Below, one piece after another: positions 1 to 9,617 of a stretch of DNA of 64,000 nt (its first letter is position 1; each line of letters opens with the position of its first letter). Location of the stretch: contig NZ_CP034593.1 in the NCBI RefSeq assembly GCF_003971195.1, positions 1,984,001-2,048,000 on the forward strand. The letters are read 5' to 3'. The DNA is from Flaviflexus ciconiae (GTDB lineage Bacteria > Actinomycetota > Actinomycetes > Actinomycetales > Actinomycetaceae). The translations under genes were made by a program, and so were the position numbers. Below the pieces are notes generated by a model. The model worked only from the letters and a program-made list of their open reading frames with translations. It was not told where the DNA came from and did not search any database.

Positions 1-369
1 GATAGGTCTATGGACTGCGTCCATGACGAATCCTTCGGCCCGGTTCTCACCGTGGAAACCTTCACCGGTGAGACGGATGAGGAGAAGGAGCGGAACGCTC
101 TCGAGATTGCCAACGACACGGTTTACGGTCTCGCTGGCGCCGTGTGGACTTCCGATGTGTCGCGTGCGGAGCGGGTTGCTCGAGGACTCCGTCACGGAAC
201 CATCTGGATTAACGACTACCACCCCTACGTCGCTCAGGCCGAGTGGGGTGGAATGAAGCGTTCCGGCAATGGCCGGGAGCTCGGACTCATGGGATTGGAC
301 GAGTATGTGGAGGTGAAGCACATCTGGCACAACACACAGCCGCAGCCCGCTGGCTGGTTTGATGCCTAA
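1..369 (+). CDS. betB: Betaine-aldehyde dehydrogenase, C-terminal part (5' end outside window)
   Basis: The window opens inside this gene; frame 1 is open from the first base to the TAA at 367-369. The visible 122 residues are the C-terminal end of an NAD(P)-dependent aldehyde dehydrogenase, with the conserved [12 protein letters not shown] segment and the [21 protein letters not shown] stretch that is characteristic of betaine-aldehyde dehydrogenases. The enzyme oxidises betaine aldehyde to glycine betaine in the cytoplasm. It is followed 92 bp downstream by the choline oxidising enzyme and then a choline transporter, which supports the assignment. The catalytic Cys and Glu lie upstream of the window and cannot be checked. 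Confidence 0.88.
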   Translation, partial: DRSMDCVHDESFGPVLTVETFTGETDEEKERNALEIANDTVYGLAGAVWTSDVSRAERVARGLRHGTIWINDYHPYVAQAEWGGMKRSGNGRELGLMGLDEYVEVKHIWHNTQPQPAGWFDA

Positions 370-461
370 AACCCAAACCATCCATTTCTTATACGCATTG
401 ATTAACTCTTATTGATTCTTGCTTGTACGCATATTGCTTGAACTGATGTTAGGAGCCACTC

Positions 462-2201
462 GTGGCGCACTATGATTACGTCATTGTCGGTGGCGGCTCG
501 GCAGGTTCTGTCCTCGCCAACCGTCTTTCCGCCGACGAATCGACGAAGGTCCTTGTCCTCGAAGCCGGACGTAGCGACTGGAAGATGGATCCCCTGATCC
601 ACATGCCGGCCGCACTCATGTTCCCCTCCGGCAATCCCCTCTACGACTGGCGGTACGCCAGTGAGCCCGAGCCGCACATGTTTGGGCGCAGGATTTCCCA
701 CACGCGCGGCAAGGTCCTTGGCGGATCCTCGTCAATTAACGGAATGATTTTCCAGCGCGGCAACCCGCTCGACTACGAACGTTGGGCTGGCGACGAAGGC
801 ATGGAAGGTTGGGATTACGCCCACACCCTGCCCTACTTTAAGCGCATGGAAAACTGCCTGTCGGGTGCTGACGCCTGGCGCGGCGGCTCCGGTCCCCTCG
901 TCCTCACCCGCGGCCCCGCCGATACTCCCCTGTTCGGTGCTTTCCTCGAGGCAACGCAACAGGCCGGGTACCCGCCGACGGACGACGTCAACGGCTACCG
1001 TCAGGAAGGCTTTGGCAAGTTCGACCGCAACGTCCACAAAACCCGCCGCCTTTCCGCGTCACGCGCCTACCTGCACCCGGTCATGTACCGCAAGAACCTC
1101 AGCGTTGAAACCAATGCGTTCGTGACAGAGCTGGTCACCCAGGGCACCCGGATCACGGGCGTGAAGTACCTGAAGTTCGGTAAGCAGAAGAAGCAGGTCA
1201 CCGCGGGCGAGGTCATTCTCGCGGGCGGCGCCTTCAACTCGCCCCAACTGCTCCAGCTCACCGGAATCGGCGATCCCGAGAAGCTTGGCAAGGTCGGCGT
1301 GAACACGCTCGTTGACCTGCCGGGCGTTGGTTCGAACATGCAGGACCACCTCGAGGTTTACCTCCAGTACAAGTCGAAGGAACCCGTTGGCATTGGTGCC
1401 TGGCTTAACTACGGCCTCGCACCGATCATTGGCGCGGACTGGCTGTTCCGCCGCAAGGGCGTTGGCACCTCCAACCACTTCGAAGCGGGCGGCTTCATCC
1501 GTTCCAACGAGGACGTGGCATACCCGAACCAGATGTTCCACTTCCTGCCGATCGCAGTGCGTTACGACGGCCAAAAGTCAGAATCGAAGTACGGCTACCA
1601 GGTCCACATCGGCCCCATGTACTCCGACGTGCGCGGCACGCTCGACATCAAGTCGACCGACCCGTTCGAGCACCCGGCTCTTCGCTTCAACTACCTGTCA
1701 ACCGAGAACGATCGTCGCGAATGGGTTGAAATGGTCCGTTCCGCACGCAACATTCTCAACCAGGAAGCGTTCGATCCGTTCAACGGTGGCGAGATGTCAC
1801 CGGGCTTCGACACTCAGACCGATGACGAGATCCTTGACTGGGTACGTCGTGACGCCGAAACGGCCCTGCATCCCTCGTGCACGGCCAAGATGGGTAAGGA
1901 CGACATGTCTGTCGTCGACCCGGACACGATGAAGGTGCACGGCACGGAGGGGCTGCGCGTAGTTGACGCTTCGGTCTTCCCCTACATCACGAACGGCAAC
2001 ATTTATGCGCCAACCATGATGGTGGCAGAGAAGGCATCGGACCTCATTGCAGGTAACCATGTTCTTGAGCCCCTGACTGACGTGCCTTACTACCAGGCGA
2101 AGAAGGGCATGCCCCTCTACCCCGAAGGCGATCCCCGCAATGATGGTTGGAACGCCCGGACCGATATTCCGTCGGCTGAGACCGCCACGGCAAGAAAGTA
2201 A
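462..2201 (+). CDS. betA: Choline dehydrogenase (GMC oxidoreductase)
   Basis: FAD-dependent GMC-family oxidase that converts choline to betaine aldehyde, the substrate of the upstream dehydrogenase. The 579-residue protein has the N-terminal Rossmann motif VGGGSAGS near residue 10, the GMC signature around [13 protein letters not shown] near residue 85, and the C-terminal active-site segments [13 protein letters not shown] and [11 protein letters not shown]. Its length is close to the bacterial BetA family (about 555-560). The start is a GTG preceded by an AGGAG Shine-Dalgarno sequence. The transporter gene begins 9 bp after the stop, so the three genes probably form one betaine-synthesis operon. 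Other GMC alcohol oxidases look similar, but the neighbours make choline the likely substrate. Confidence 0.9.
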   Translation: MAHYDYVIVGGGSAGSVLANRLSADESTKVLVLEAGRSDWKMDPLIHMPAALMFPSGNPLYDWRYASEPEPHMFGRRISHTRGKVLGGSSSINGMIFQRGNPLDYERWAGDEGMEGWDYAHTLPYFKRMENCLSGADAWRGGSGPLVLTRGPADTPLFGAFLEATQQAGYPPTDDVNGYRQEGFGKFDRNVHKTRRLSASRAYLHPVMYRKNLSVETNAFVTELVTQGTRITGVKYLKFGKQKKQVTAGEVILAGGAFNSPQLLQLTGIGDPEKLGKVGVNTLVDLPGVGSNMQDHLEVYLQYKSKEPVGIGAWLNYGLAPIIGADWLFRRKGVGTSNHFEAGGFIRSNEDVAYPNQMFHFLPIAVRYDGQKSESKYGYQVHIGPMYSDVRGTLDIKSTDPFEHPALRFNYLSTENDRREWVEMVRSARNILNQEAFDPFNGGEMSPGFDTQTDDEILDWVRRDAETALHPSCTAKMGKDDMSVVDPDTMKVHGTEGLRVVDASVFPYITNGNIYAPTMMVAEKASDLIAGNHVLEPLTDVPYYQAKKGMPLYPEGDPRNDGWNARTDIPSAETATARK

Positions 2202-2210
2202 GGCAAGGCA

Positions 2211-4378
2211 GTGTCAGACAATACGGAAAACACAGGTCACAACGATCTCCTGAACGAACCTATCCCGAAGACGGCCTCGAAGTAGGCGTTGTTGAAGAGG
2301 CTGTTGAGGAACGTCTCGCAAAGCAGCCCATCGAGATCAACTGGCCCGTCTTCATCGTCTCCGTCGTTACCCTCGTCGGGGTCTCGGCATGGACAATCTT
2401 TGGAACCGAATCCGCAACGAAAGTCCTCGGGAACGTCACCGGCTGGATCGGTCAGTGGTTTGGCTGGTTCTACATTCTGCTAGCAACCGTCGTCGTCGTC
2501 TTCGTCCTCTACGTAGCATTCTCGAGGCTCGGTAAGCTCCGGCTCGGACCTGAGAACTCGAGACCCGAGTTCTCGACCTTCTCATGGGTTTCCATGCTAT
2601 TTGCGGCGGGTATCGGCACCGACCTCATGTTCTTCGCCGTGGCCGAACCGGTCACGCAGTACATGCAACCGCCCCAGACGCAGCCGGAGTCAATCCCGGC
2701 AGCCGAAGAAGCAACCGTGTGGACGATCTTCCACTACGGCCTCACCGGCTGGGCAATGTATGCACTCATGGGCATGGCACTGGGCTACATGGCTTACCGG
2801 CACAAGCGGCCCCTGGCAGCACGCAGCGCGCTCTACCCGATCTTCGGGGACCGCGTTAACGGCTGGCTCGGTAGCGTCGTCGACGCCGCCGCACTGCTGG
2901 GTTCGGTCTTCGGCCTCGCCACCACCCTCGGTATTGGCGTTGTCCAGATCAACGTCGGACTCGACATCCTCTTTGGTGTCGAGCAGGGCATCCCAGCCCA
3001 GGTCTCTCTCGTTGCCCTCGCGATCGTCGTCGCATCCATTTCTGCCACGACAGGTGTCGCCAAGGGTATTCGTATCCTGTCCCAGCTGAACGTTGGCCTC
3101 GCTGTAGCGCTCGCTGCGTGGGTTCTTTTCTGGGGACGCACGGACTACCTCCTGAACGCGCTTGTCATGAACGTTGGCGACCTTGTCGCCGGATTCCCCA
3201 GCATGACTGCGGACACGATGGCATTCAACGACGTGTCGGGCTGGATGAACGCATGGACGCTGTTCTTCTGGGCTTGGTGGGTTGCCTGGGCATCCTTCGT
3301 CGGCATGTTCCTCGCACGCATCTCCCGCGGCCGAACGCTTCGTCAGTTTGTCCTCGGAACCCTCACCTTCCCGCTCATGTACATCATCATGTGGATCTCC
3401 ATCTTCGGTAACGCAGCACTCGACCGCGTTATCAACGGTGGCGAAGACGGAAACGGCGATACCGGGTTTGCGAACGCCACAATTGACTCCCCAGAGCTAG
3501 GGTTCTTTACTCTGATCCAGGATTATCCGGCCGCAACACTCGTCGTCGGCGTGGCAACAATCGTGGCGCTACTGTTCTATGTGACATCGGCAGACTCCGG
3601 TGCGCTCGTCATGGCGAACCTGACTTCCAAGCTTCCCACGCCACGCGTGGACGCGAAGGCATGGAACAGGATCGTATGGGCGGTTATTTCCGGTGTCCTC
3701 ACGATCGGCATGCTACTTGTCGGCGGTGTTACCGCCCTCCAGTCAGCCACACTGATCATGGGCCTACCATTCGCGATCGTCATGCTGTTCGTCATGGCGG
3801 GACTCATGAAGGCATTGCGTCAGGACGTTCACCGGGCCGATTCTCTTGAACACTCGGAACGCAACGTCGTCGCTGGCGCCGGTGCGCACCGCTACTACTT
3901 GGAGAAGGGCCCGAACTGGCGGGACCGCCTCACCCACGCCTTCGGGCAGGTGTCCTCCAAGCAGGCCATCGAGTACCTCGACCGGGTTGCCGAACCAGCA
4001 CTGCGAGCAGTGGCGGAAGAAATGTCGAAGAACGGTTCCGGAGTGAACGTCGAAGTGGTCCGAGGCGACCTCGATGTCGTCGACGACCTGCGGCAGGAAA
4101 CCAAGGTCTACGACAGGCTCAAGATCACCGCGTTCGAAGGCGCCAACCAGTTCGTGTACCGAATCATCGCAGTCAACGCACCGACCCCTGTCTACGGCGG
4201 ACGTATGCATGCAGCACGTGACCGGTCAGTGCGACTGGAAGTACACACAACCGCGGGTGGCACGACCTACGACGTCATGGGTTACTCCGGCAACGCGATT
4301 ATTCACGACTACCTCAACCACTTCGACCGGCACCAGGAATATCTGCGTAACCAGGAAGAAACAAAGGCAGACCAGTAA
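2211..4378 (+). CDS. betT: BCCT-family choline transporter, interrupted by one apparent 1-base deletion
   Basis: Secondary transporter of the betaine/choline/carnitine family with twelve expected membrane helices. The long open frame begins internally, but homologous sequence continues upstream in the same frame (AKQPIEINWPVFIVS, then TM1). The likely start is GTG 2211, whose frame runs SDNTENTGHNDLLNEPIP and hits TAG at 2283-2285. Adding one C to the CCC at 2264-2266 joins the frames and gives a 722-residue protein. The glycine-rich helix reads GIGTDLMFFAVAEP, the form seen in proton-coupled BetT choline transporters, and there is a long soluble C-terminal tail of about 170 residues, also BetT-like. 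It lies directly after betA. The break may be a sequencing error or real inactivation. Confidence 0.82.
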
Positions 4379-4404
4379 CAATCTGACCTGCACCACGAGG
4401 TGAC

Positions 4405-4436
4405 GTTGATGGCCCGGAGAAATCCGGGCCATCAAC
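4405..4436. terminator. Bidirectional terminator hairpin after betT
   Basis: Perfect 13-bp inverted repeat (GTTGATGGCCCGG, six-base loop AGAAAT, complement) between the convergent betT and SMR genes, followed by a short T-rich stretch on the plus strand. Confidence 0.8.
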
Positions 4437-4481
4437 ACTTTCTACAGCAGTGGCAGATTGAACAGCTTGAAGCTACTCAGC

Positions 4482-4808
4482 TCAGTACGCGGATCCCACT
4501 TGGATAAGTAGGACTCCACCGACGATGAGGGCGATGCCGGCTCCCATGACCGGGGTCAGGGGCTCTTCAAAGAGGACCTTGCTAAGGATCGCGGTTAGAG
4601 CAACTCCTGCGGCGGCCCAAATGCCGTAGGCAAGACCAAGAGGTAGCCCCTGGGCGAGCGACACGGAAAGCATGCTGAAGGCAAAGACGTAGCTACCAGC
4701 AACCGCAACGAACCATGCCTTTGAGCCGGTTGTCGCCTTGCGAAGCGACATGGTGCCAGCAACCTCACCAACGATAGCGGTGACAAGGGCAGTGAATCCT
4801 AATGTCAT
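4482..4808 (-). CDS. SMR-family drug/cation efflux subunit (short partner)
   Basis: Small multidrug-resistance protein of 108 residues with four membrane helices and the essential membrane Glu in the first helix (IVGEVAG, Glu15). The helix-3 motif LAYGIWAAAGVALTAI and the end motif GGVLLIQVGS are typical. SMR proteins exchange protons for lipophilic cations, or guanidinium in the Gdx subgroup. The ATG overlaps the stop of the upstream SMR gene by four bases (ATGA), so the pair is translationally coupled. That arrangement fits an obligate heterodimer of the EbrAB/YkkCD kind. The substrate cannot be read from the sequence. Confidence 0.87.
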   Translation of the reverse strand: MTLGFTALVTAIVGEVAGTMSLRKATTGSKAWFVAVAGSYVFAFSMLSVSLAQGLPLGLAYGIWAAAGVALTAILSKVLFEEPLTPVMGAGIALIVGGVLLIQVGSAY

Positions 4809-5299
4809 CGCACGGCCTCCATTTCCTTACGGGACTTTCCGTTGCGGGACTCTTCCTTGCGAGCCTTTTTCTTGGGCATCTTTTTCTTGGGATTCTTGAC
4901 TCTGACCTTCTTACGAGCAAGCTCCTCGTAGGTAACTAAATTCGGATCTAGTTCGAAGCTACCGACCACCTTCTTTTGGGCCGAGTGCGATCCGATCTCC
5001 ACAATGAGCACGCCACCCATGACGAGAACAATGCCGAGTGCTATGACCGGGGTGATGGGTTCGTTGAAGATGAGATTCGACAGAATGGTCGTGAGGGCAA
5101 CGCCGGTGGCGGACCAGATGCCGTAGCCAACCCCAAGATTCATACCTTTTCGGAGCGACATAAACAGTGCAGAGAATGAACCGGCATACCCCGCGACAAC
5201 TATCAGATAGAACGCCGGGGCCTCGAGCGCCGCTTTCAGTGACAGCGACCCGCTTACTTCAAGGACGATTGCAGCGATAAGGAATAGCCATTTCTTCAT
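4805..5299 (-). CDS. SMR-family efflux subunit with a long lysine-rich tail
   Basis: Second SMR subunit, 164 residues. Residues 1-105 form the usual four-helix domain with the membrane Glu at position 14 (IVLEVSG) and the motif VGYGIWSATGVALTTI. The remaining 55-60 residues are a soluble extension ending in a very basic stretch (KNPKKKMPKKKARKE). SMR proteins are normally about 105-120 residues, so the tail is unusual; it probably lies in the cytoplasm and could set topology by the positive-inside rule. The gene overlaps both the TetR gene upstream and the second SMR gene downstream by four bases. Confidence 0.86.
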   Translation of the reverse strand: MKKWLFLIAAIVLEVSGSLSLKAALEAPAFYLIVVAGYAGSFSALFMSLRKGMNLGVGYGIWSATGVALTTILSNLIFNEPITPVIALGIVLVMGGVLIVEIGSHSAQKKVVGSFELDPNLVTYEELARKKVRVKNPKKKMPKKKARKEESRNGKSRKEMEAVR

Positions 5300-5805
5300 A
5301 CTTCATCTCCCTCCCAGATCAGTGAGTTAACAAGCTCGACCGTGGCAATGCGATCTGCTTCTTCCACGTGGAGAAGATCAAGACAACGATCAATCCAGGC
5401 ACCGTCGGCTACCAGGCGTGCAGTCACGAGCCGCGGGTCCTGCATTTTCCCGAACCAGCCATCCATGCGTTCCGACCACCGATTGGAGAGCGTGTCGAAA
5501 AGCTTCGGATCAGCCAACAGTGCCAGGTCGGACGTATCCATGTCGCTAAGGAGCGTGTACTCCACGTAAGCGCGGAGCCGCTCCCTTGGACCAGCACCGT
5601 CACCCGCTCGGGCGTTCAGCTCACCCTCCCAGCGATCAAGGAGGTGATCGAGCACAGCAAGCATCAGCACCTCCTTCGAACCGAAGTGGTGGACCACGCC
5701 AGCCTTCGTCAGGTCGGCCTCGCTCGCCACCGAGTCCATGGTGAGCGAATCACCCCGGCGAAGCACCTCGCGCGCACAGTCAAGAATGTCCGTTTTCGTT
5801 GTCAC
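5296..5805 (-). CDS. TetR-family repressor of the SMR pair
   Basis: 169-residue TetR-type regulator. The N-terminal helix-turn-helix is visible (MDSVASEADLTKAGVVHHFGSKEVL, residues 23-47), followed by a helical ligand domain similar to the TetR_C regions of efflux regulators. It is first in a tightly overlapping three-gene operon with two SMR efflux proteins, so it most likely represses the operon and responds to the exported compound. The start chosen is GTG 5805. A 20-bp inverted repeat eight bases upstream is the expected operator. Confidence 0.88.
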   Translation of the reverse strand: MTTKTDILDCAREVLRRGDSLTMDSVASEADLTKAGVVHHFGSKEVLMLAVLDHLLDRWEGELNARAGDGAGPRERLRAYVEYTLLSDMDTSDLALLADPKLFDTLSNRWSERMDGWFGKMQDPRLVTARLVADGAWIDRCLDLLHVEEADRIATVELVNSLIWEGDEV

Positions 5806-5813
5806 GCGGTCAG

Positions 5814-5833
5814 CCTACCTTACGGTTGGTAGG
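5814..5833. promoter_or_regulatory. Candidate TetR operator
   Basis: Inverted repeat CCTACC-8 nt-GGTAGG starting nine bases upstream of the GTG of the TetR gene. The size and location fit autoregulation of the tetR-SMR operon. Confidence 0.6.
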
Positions 5834-5885
5834 TCCGTCACGTGAGTCCTCTCACCGCCATAATGAGGCGGACTTAACCTAGTAG

Positions 5886-6500
5886 CTATAAGGGTTTGAG
5901 ACATTCCGACCCGCGGCTCCATCCATGGGAAACGGGGCGAAATTGCCGCTGCCAGTTCGGCTTATACCCAATGGCTTCGTGGTACCAGGCAGGGGAAACT
6001 TCAAAGTGGACCTGCACGATCTCATCCACACTAATTTCTTCAGATTCTTCGATCCAGCCGCGCACGACGCCCAGCTGAGAATTCGCAAATTGCGAGCTCA
6101 GAAGTCGCGCCTCGACATCGCGCGGAAATCCTTCAACGGGCGAGGGGAATTGAATATTGTCACCGCGGAATCGCATGAAGTCTTCGATTCCCGTTCATAA
6201 GTATTCAACGAGTTCCTCCGCGAGAACCGAGGGGGCCTGCGTGAAGGGCTGCCGATAGATATCTGCGTGTTGCCAAATATCTACCATCACCAATGAAACA
6301 CGGGTGACGTAGAGGGGGAAGTTATCCATGCCTGGGACAAGCATGAGCTTGGCGCAGTCACCGCGCCGCCTCTCATGGAGTCTCCTGCACTCATCGGCAA
6401 GCAGGTCGGCAGGCGAGGTCGCCACGCGATAGAAAGTTGCCCTCGAAATCCCAGCGGCTTCACACGCTTCATTCGTCTTGACCGTCTCGACCGGAAGCGA
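5886..6500 (-). pseudogene. Decayed TetR-family regulator (no start, internal stop)
   Basis: Minus-strand translation shows a TetR helix-turn-helix without its first helix (TNEACEAAGISRATFYRV), then a helical regulatory domain. The frame is broken by TGA at 6195-6197 but continues in the same frame beyond it (TGIEDFMRFRGDN, then VVRGWIEESEEISVDEIV, a TetR C-terminal-like segment) to the stop at 5886-5888. Upstream the frame meets TGA at 6501-6503 before any usable start. Two defects in one gene suggest real decay, unlike the single-base frameshifts elsewhere in this window. Confidence 0.6.
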
Positions 6501-6661
6501 TCAGATTGTGGGGGCTCGTGCACGGCCTCGTCAGCCTGGAAATGAACGGCATCCTCACCTGCTCCCCCGAAGAGCGCGAGCACATCTATCTCAATGCGTC
6601 GATCGCATCCGCCCCGCAATCGGCAAGACTCGGGCCTGACAATTCTGCACCGCGGGCCTAG
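6494..6661 (+). pseudogene. C-terminal fragment of a second TetR-type regulator
   Basis: A short plus-strand frame reads EAIRLWGLVHGLVSLEMNGIL, which resembles the WxxxHGxVSLE segment of the TetR C-terminal (WHG) domain. It has no start, no DNA-binding domain and ends at TAG 6659-6661. It abuts the minus-strand remnant head to head, so this intergenic stretch appears to be a scrap of two regulator genes. The call rests on one motif only. Confidence 0.4.
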
Positions 6662-6970
6662 CAACAAAGACCCCAGCCCGGCACCACCGCAACCGCGGCA
6701 GCTTGATAGCTCCACGACCCCACCCCAGTACCTAGTACCGGGCGCTTCCCTATCTTCACGACTCAAACACTCGGCACCCAGATTTCCGCGTAGCGCCCCT
6801 TCTGCTATCTACACATTCGCTCCCCTCGGATTTCACACCCAGACAAGTGCTCCGCAACACGCCCACAGGGCTTGCTGTCACGCTTGACACACCCGAGATA
6901 ACCGACCCTGCCCAGTCGATGAAAGTGGCGGAATACCAACAATTAACAGGCGCCCTACCGCCTTCCAGGA

Positions 6971-7042
6971 GTGAGATCTCACCCACATTACCGATCAGTA
7001 AGTTACGATTAGGTAGGTTTGTTCAAGCAAACTCGTTAGACT
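6971..7042 (+). promoter_or_regulatory. Palindrome-rich control region of the fatty-acid operon
   Basis: Three inverted repeats lie within 62 bp: GTGAGATCTCAC (6971-6982, perfect), TTAC-6-GTAA (6988-7001) and GTTTG-6-CAAAC (7017-7032). A possible -10 hexamer TAGACT follows at 7037-7042. The layout suggests binding of one or more dimeric regulators upstream of birA-acc-fas. A FasR-like TetR protein is a reasonable guess but is not shown by the sequence. The rest of 6662-6970 holds no gene that I can support. Confidence 0.45.
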
Positions 7043-7095
7043 CCTAAAAATGAAGTGCGCTCCGTTTTGGCGCGCTGTTGATCTCAGGGAGTTGG

Positions 7096-7827
7096 ATGCT
7101 TAGGACTGTGGAGTCGATTGACTCGACGAATGCTGAACTGGCACGCCAGTGGCGGGCCGGTGAAGTTCGGGACGGAGATGCTCTCCGCGCATTGCATCAG
7201 ACCTCCGGCCGTGGCCGGATGGGACGCTCCTTTGTTGAATTGCCGAGTGAGGCTCTCCTCCTTTCTGTTATTAAGACCCTTCCCGACACTCCCCCTATTC
7301 GTGAGAATGCTGGCTGGCTGACTCTGGCAACCGGATTGGCTATGGCTGAAGCGGTTCGTCCACTCGCTCCCGAGCGCGTTGCTTTGAAGTGGCCGAACGA
7401 CGTTCTTCTTGATGAGAAGAAACTTGGCGGGGTTCTGGGCGAGCTTCTTGACCCGGAAGAGAATGTTCTTCCGGTTGTTCTCGGATGTGGGATTAATACG
7501 ACGGCGCAGGCGGAGCCTGCACCCGGTGCTACCTCGCTTGCGCTTGCGGGTCTGGACCCAAGCCCCGAGACCGTGAACGGAATTATTGATCGGTTCCTTG
7601 CGGAGCTGGATGCTCGCGTGGAGCACGTTGCAGCGGACCGGATTGAGCGTCTCCACGAGGAGCTCTCCGAGGTGTGCCTTACTCCCGGACGTCAGGTCCG
7701 GGTCACGACTGTTACCGGCGGTGTCACGGAGGGGCGGGCTGTCGAGATCGACAGGCAGGGCGCCCTGGTTGTGGATACCGAGGCCGGCATTGTTCGCGTC
7801 AGCGGATCTGACGCGAACCTTATCTAA
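7096..7827 (+). CDS. birA: Biotin-[acetyl-CoA carboxylase] ligase
   Basis: Transfers biotin to the lysine of the biotin carrier domain encoded by the next gene. The 243-residue protein shows the ligase signature GRGRMGRSF, the KWPNDVLL motif and the GCGIN segment, followed by the small C-terminal SH3-like domain. There is no N-terminal helix-turn-helix, so it is a monofunctional ligase and not a BirA repressor. ATG 7096 is preferred over the in-frame TTG at 7078, because GGGAG lies four bases before it and the family begins at the LRTVESIDSTN segment. It ends 11 bp before the carboxylase gene, consistent with one operon. Confidence 0.92.
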   Translation: MLRTVESIDSTNAELARQWRAGEVRDGDALRALHQTSGRGRMGRSFVELPSEALLLSVIKTLPDTPPIRENAGWLTLATGLAMAEAVRPLAPERVALKWPNDVLLDEKKLGGVLGELLDPEENVLPVVLGCGINTTAQAEPAPGATSLALAGLDPSPETVNGIIDRFLAELDARVEHVAADRIERLHEELSEVCLTPGRQVRVTTVTGGVTEGRAVEIDRQGALVVDTEAGIVRVSGSDANLI

Positions 7828-7838
7828 GAAGGAAACGA

Positions 7839-9617
7839 ATGCTATCGACAATTCTTGTCGCCAATCGTGGTGAAATCGCCGCCAGGATCATCCGCACGGT
7901 CCACGACATGGGTCTGCGTGCCGTTGCCGTCTACGCGGATCAAGACATCGACTCTCCTGCCATTGGGCTTGCCGACGAGGCTTACGCACTCGGCGGTGCA
8001 ACGATATCCGAGACGTACCTGAACGGTGACCGGATCCTGGAGATCGCGAAGCAGGCCGGTGCCGATGCTATCCACCCTGGCTACGGTTTCCTGTCCGAGG
8101 TTCCCGAGTTCGCTGACGCCGTCGCAGAAGCCGGCATCGCCTGGATCGGTCCGAAGGGTTCGACAATCACGCAGCTGGGAGACAAGATCGGTGCACGCCG
8201 CACCGCTCACGCGGCAGGCGTTTCCCCCGTTCCCGGAACGAATGACCCCGTGAAGTCGGTAGAGGAGATCCGTTCCTTCGCTTCTGCTCACGGGTTTCCG
8301 ATCGTTGCGAAGAGGAGCGATGGTGGCGGCGGCCGAGGCATCGTCGTCCTGCGCTCCGAAGCCGATGTCGACGAGTTTGAGGCCCGGTATGGCGGGAAGG
8401 GCGGCGACCTGGGTGCGTATTTCCTGGAGAAGTTCGTCGAGTCCGCTCGCCACGTGGAGACGCAGTGCATGGCGGACAGCCACGGCAACTTCGCCGTCGT
8501 ATCGACCCGCGACTGTTCGGTGCAGCGCCGCAACCAGAAGCTCATCGAGGAAGCACCGTCGCCGTTTATGCCAACGGGCGCCGAGGAGACCATGCGAGCA
8601 TGGTCCGAAAGCCTGTTCCGCCAGACCGACTACGTTGGCCTCGGTACCTGCGAGTTCCTTCTCGACTCCGATGGTTCCGTCTATTTCCTTGAGGTCAATC
8701 CCCGCCTTCAGGTTGAGCACACCGTTTCCGAAGAAGTAACCGGTCTTGACCTTGTTGCCGAACAGATCCGCATCGCTTCCGGCGAAGAACTTTCTCCCGT
8801 TCCCGAGGTGCGCGGCCACTCGATCGAGCTGCGTATTACCTCCGAGGATCCGGGTGCCGACCTGGTTCCGACCGCGGGCACCATTTCTGCACTCGAGTGG
8901 CCAACCGGTCACGGTATCCGCGTTGAGACCGGCGTCCGCATTGGCGACACCGTGTCACCCGACTTTGATTCAATGATCGCAAAGCTGATCGTCACGGGCC
9001 CGGACCGCCCCACCACCATTGCGCGCTGTCTCCGCGCCCTGAAGGAACTGACGATCGAGGGCATTGCCACTCCGAAGGACCTTCTTGCCTCCGTGCTGCG
9101 TCACGATGACTTCGCGAAGGACTTCACGGTTGGTACGCGGTGGATGGAGACGAAGTACCTGCCGAACGCAGACCTTCCCGCACCGTTTGCTGGCAATCAG
9201 CCCGGCGATAATGGCGATGCTCGACGCAGCTTTGTTGCCGAGATCGACGGCAAGCGTCATAGCATCTCGCTTCCCGCAGAGTTCTTCGCATTTTCCGGCA
9301 ACGGGCACCCCGCTGCCCCGGCCCGGCCTCAGCAGCTCCGCCGTACCGGCGGACGTAGCGCTGCCGCAACAACCGGCGCTGCCGCTGTTGCCGCCGACGG
9401 TGTCCTGTCTGCCCCGATCCAGTCGATTGTTGTCCGCATCGCCGTTGAGGTGGGCCAGAAGGTCGAGAAAGGCGACGTTCTTCTTGTTCTTGAGTCGATG
9501 AAGATGGAGAAGTACGTTCACGCTCCCTCTGCCGGCACGGTCTCTGAGATTTACGTGTCTCAGGCCCAGAACATTCCTGCACACACACCACTCATCAAGT
9601 TGGAGGAGGATCAGTGA
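7839..9617 (+). CDS. Acyl-CoA carboxylase alpha chain: biotin carboxylase fused to BCCP
   Basis: 592-residue actinobacterial alpha subunit. Residues 1-450 are the ATP-dependent biotin carboxylase (VANRGEIAARII start, ATP-grasp with the glycine-rich KRSDGGGGRGI loop, and EVNPRLQVEHTVSEEVTG). After a short Ala/Pro/Arg linker comes the biotinyl domain with the acceptor Lys555 in ESMKMEKY. It carboxylates its own biotin, and the beta chain passes the CO2 to acetyl- or propionyl-CoA. The stop overlaps the GTG of the beta chain gene by four bases. The position between birA and fas argues that malonyl-CoA supply for FAS-I is the main role. Confidence 0.95.
   Translation: MLSTILVANRGEIAARIIRTVHDMGLRAVAVYADQDIDSPAIGLADEAYALGGATISETYLNGDRILEIAKQAGADAIHPGYGFLSEVPEFADAVAEAGIAWIGPKGSTITQLGDKIGARRTAHAAGVSPVPGTNDPVKSVEEIRSFASAHGFPIVAKRSDGGGGRGIVVLRSEADVDEFEARYGGKGGDLGAYFLEKFVESARHVETQCMADSHGNFAVVSTRDCSVQRRNQKLIEEAPSPFMPTGAEETMRAWSESLFRQTDYVGLGTCEFLLDSDGSVYFLEVNPRLQVEHTVSEEVTGLDLVAEQIRIASGEELSPVPEVRGHSIELRITSEDPGADLVPTAGTISALEWPTGHGIRVETGVRIGDTVSPDFDSMIAKLIVTGPDRPTTIARCLRALKELTIEGIATPKDLLASVLRHDDFAKDFTVGTRWMETKYLPNADLPAPFAGNQPGDNGDARRSFVAEIDGKRHSISLPAEFFAFSGNGHPAAPARPQQLRRTGGRSAAATTGAAAVAADGVLSAPIQSIVVRIAVEVGQKVEKGDVLLVLESMKMEKYVHAPSAGTVSEIYVSQAQNIPAHTPLIKLEEDQ

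Noticed and set aside
4482..5299. Guanidinium exporter (Gdx) with a guanidine riboswitch
   Set aside because: The operon starts with a TetR gene and a palindromic operator, and no guanidine riboswitch motif was seen upstream.
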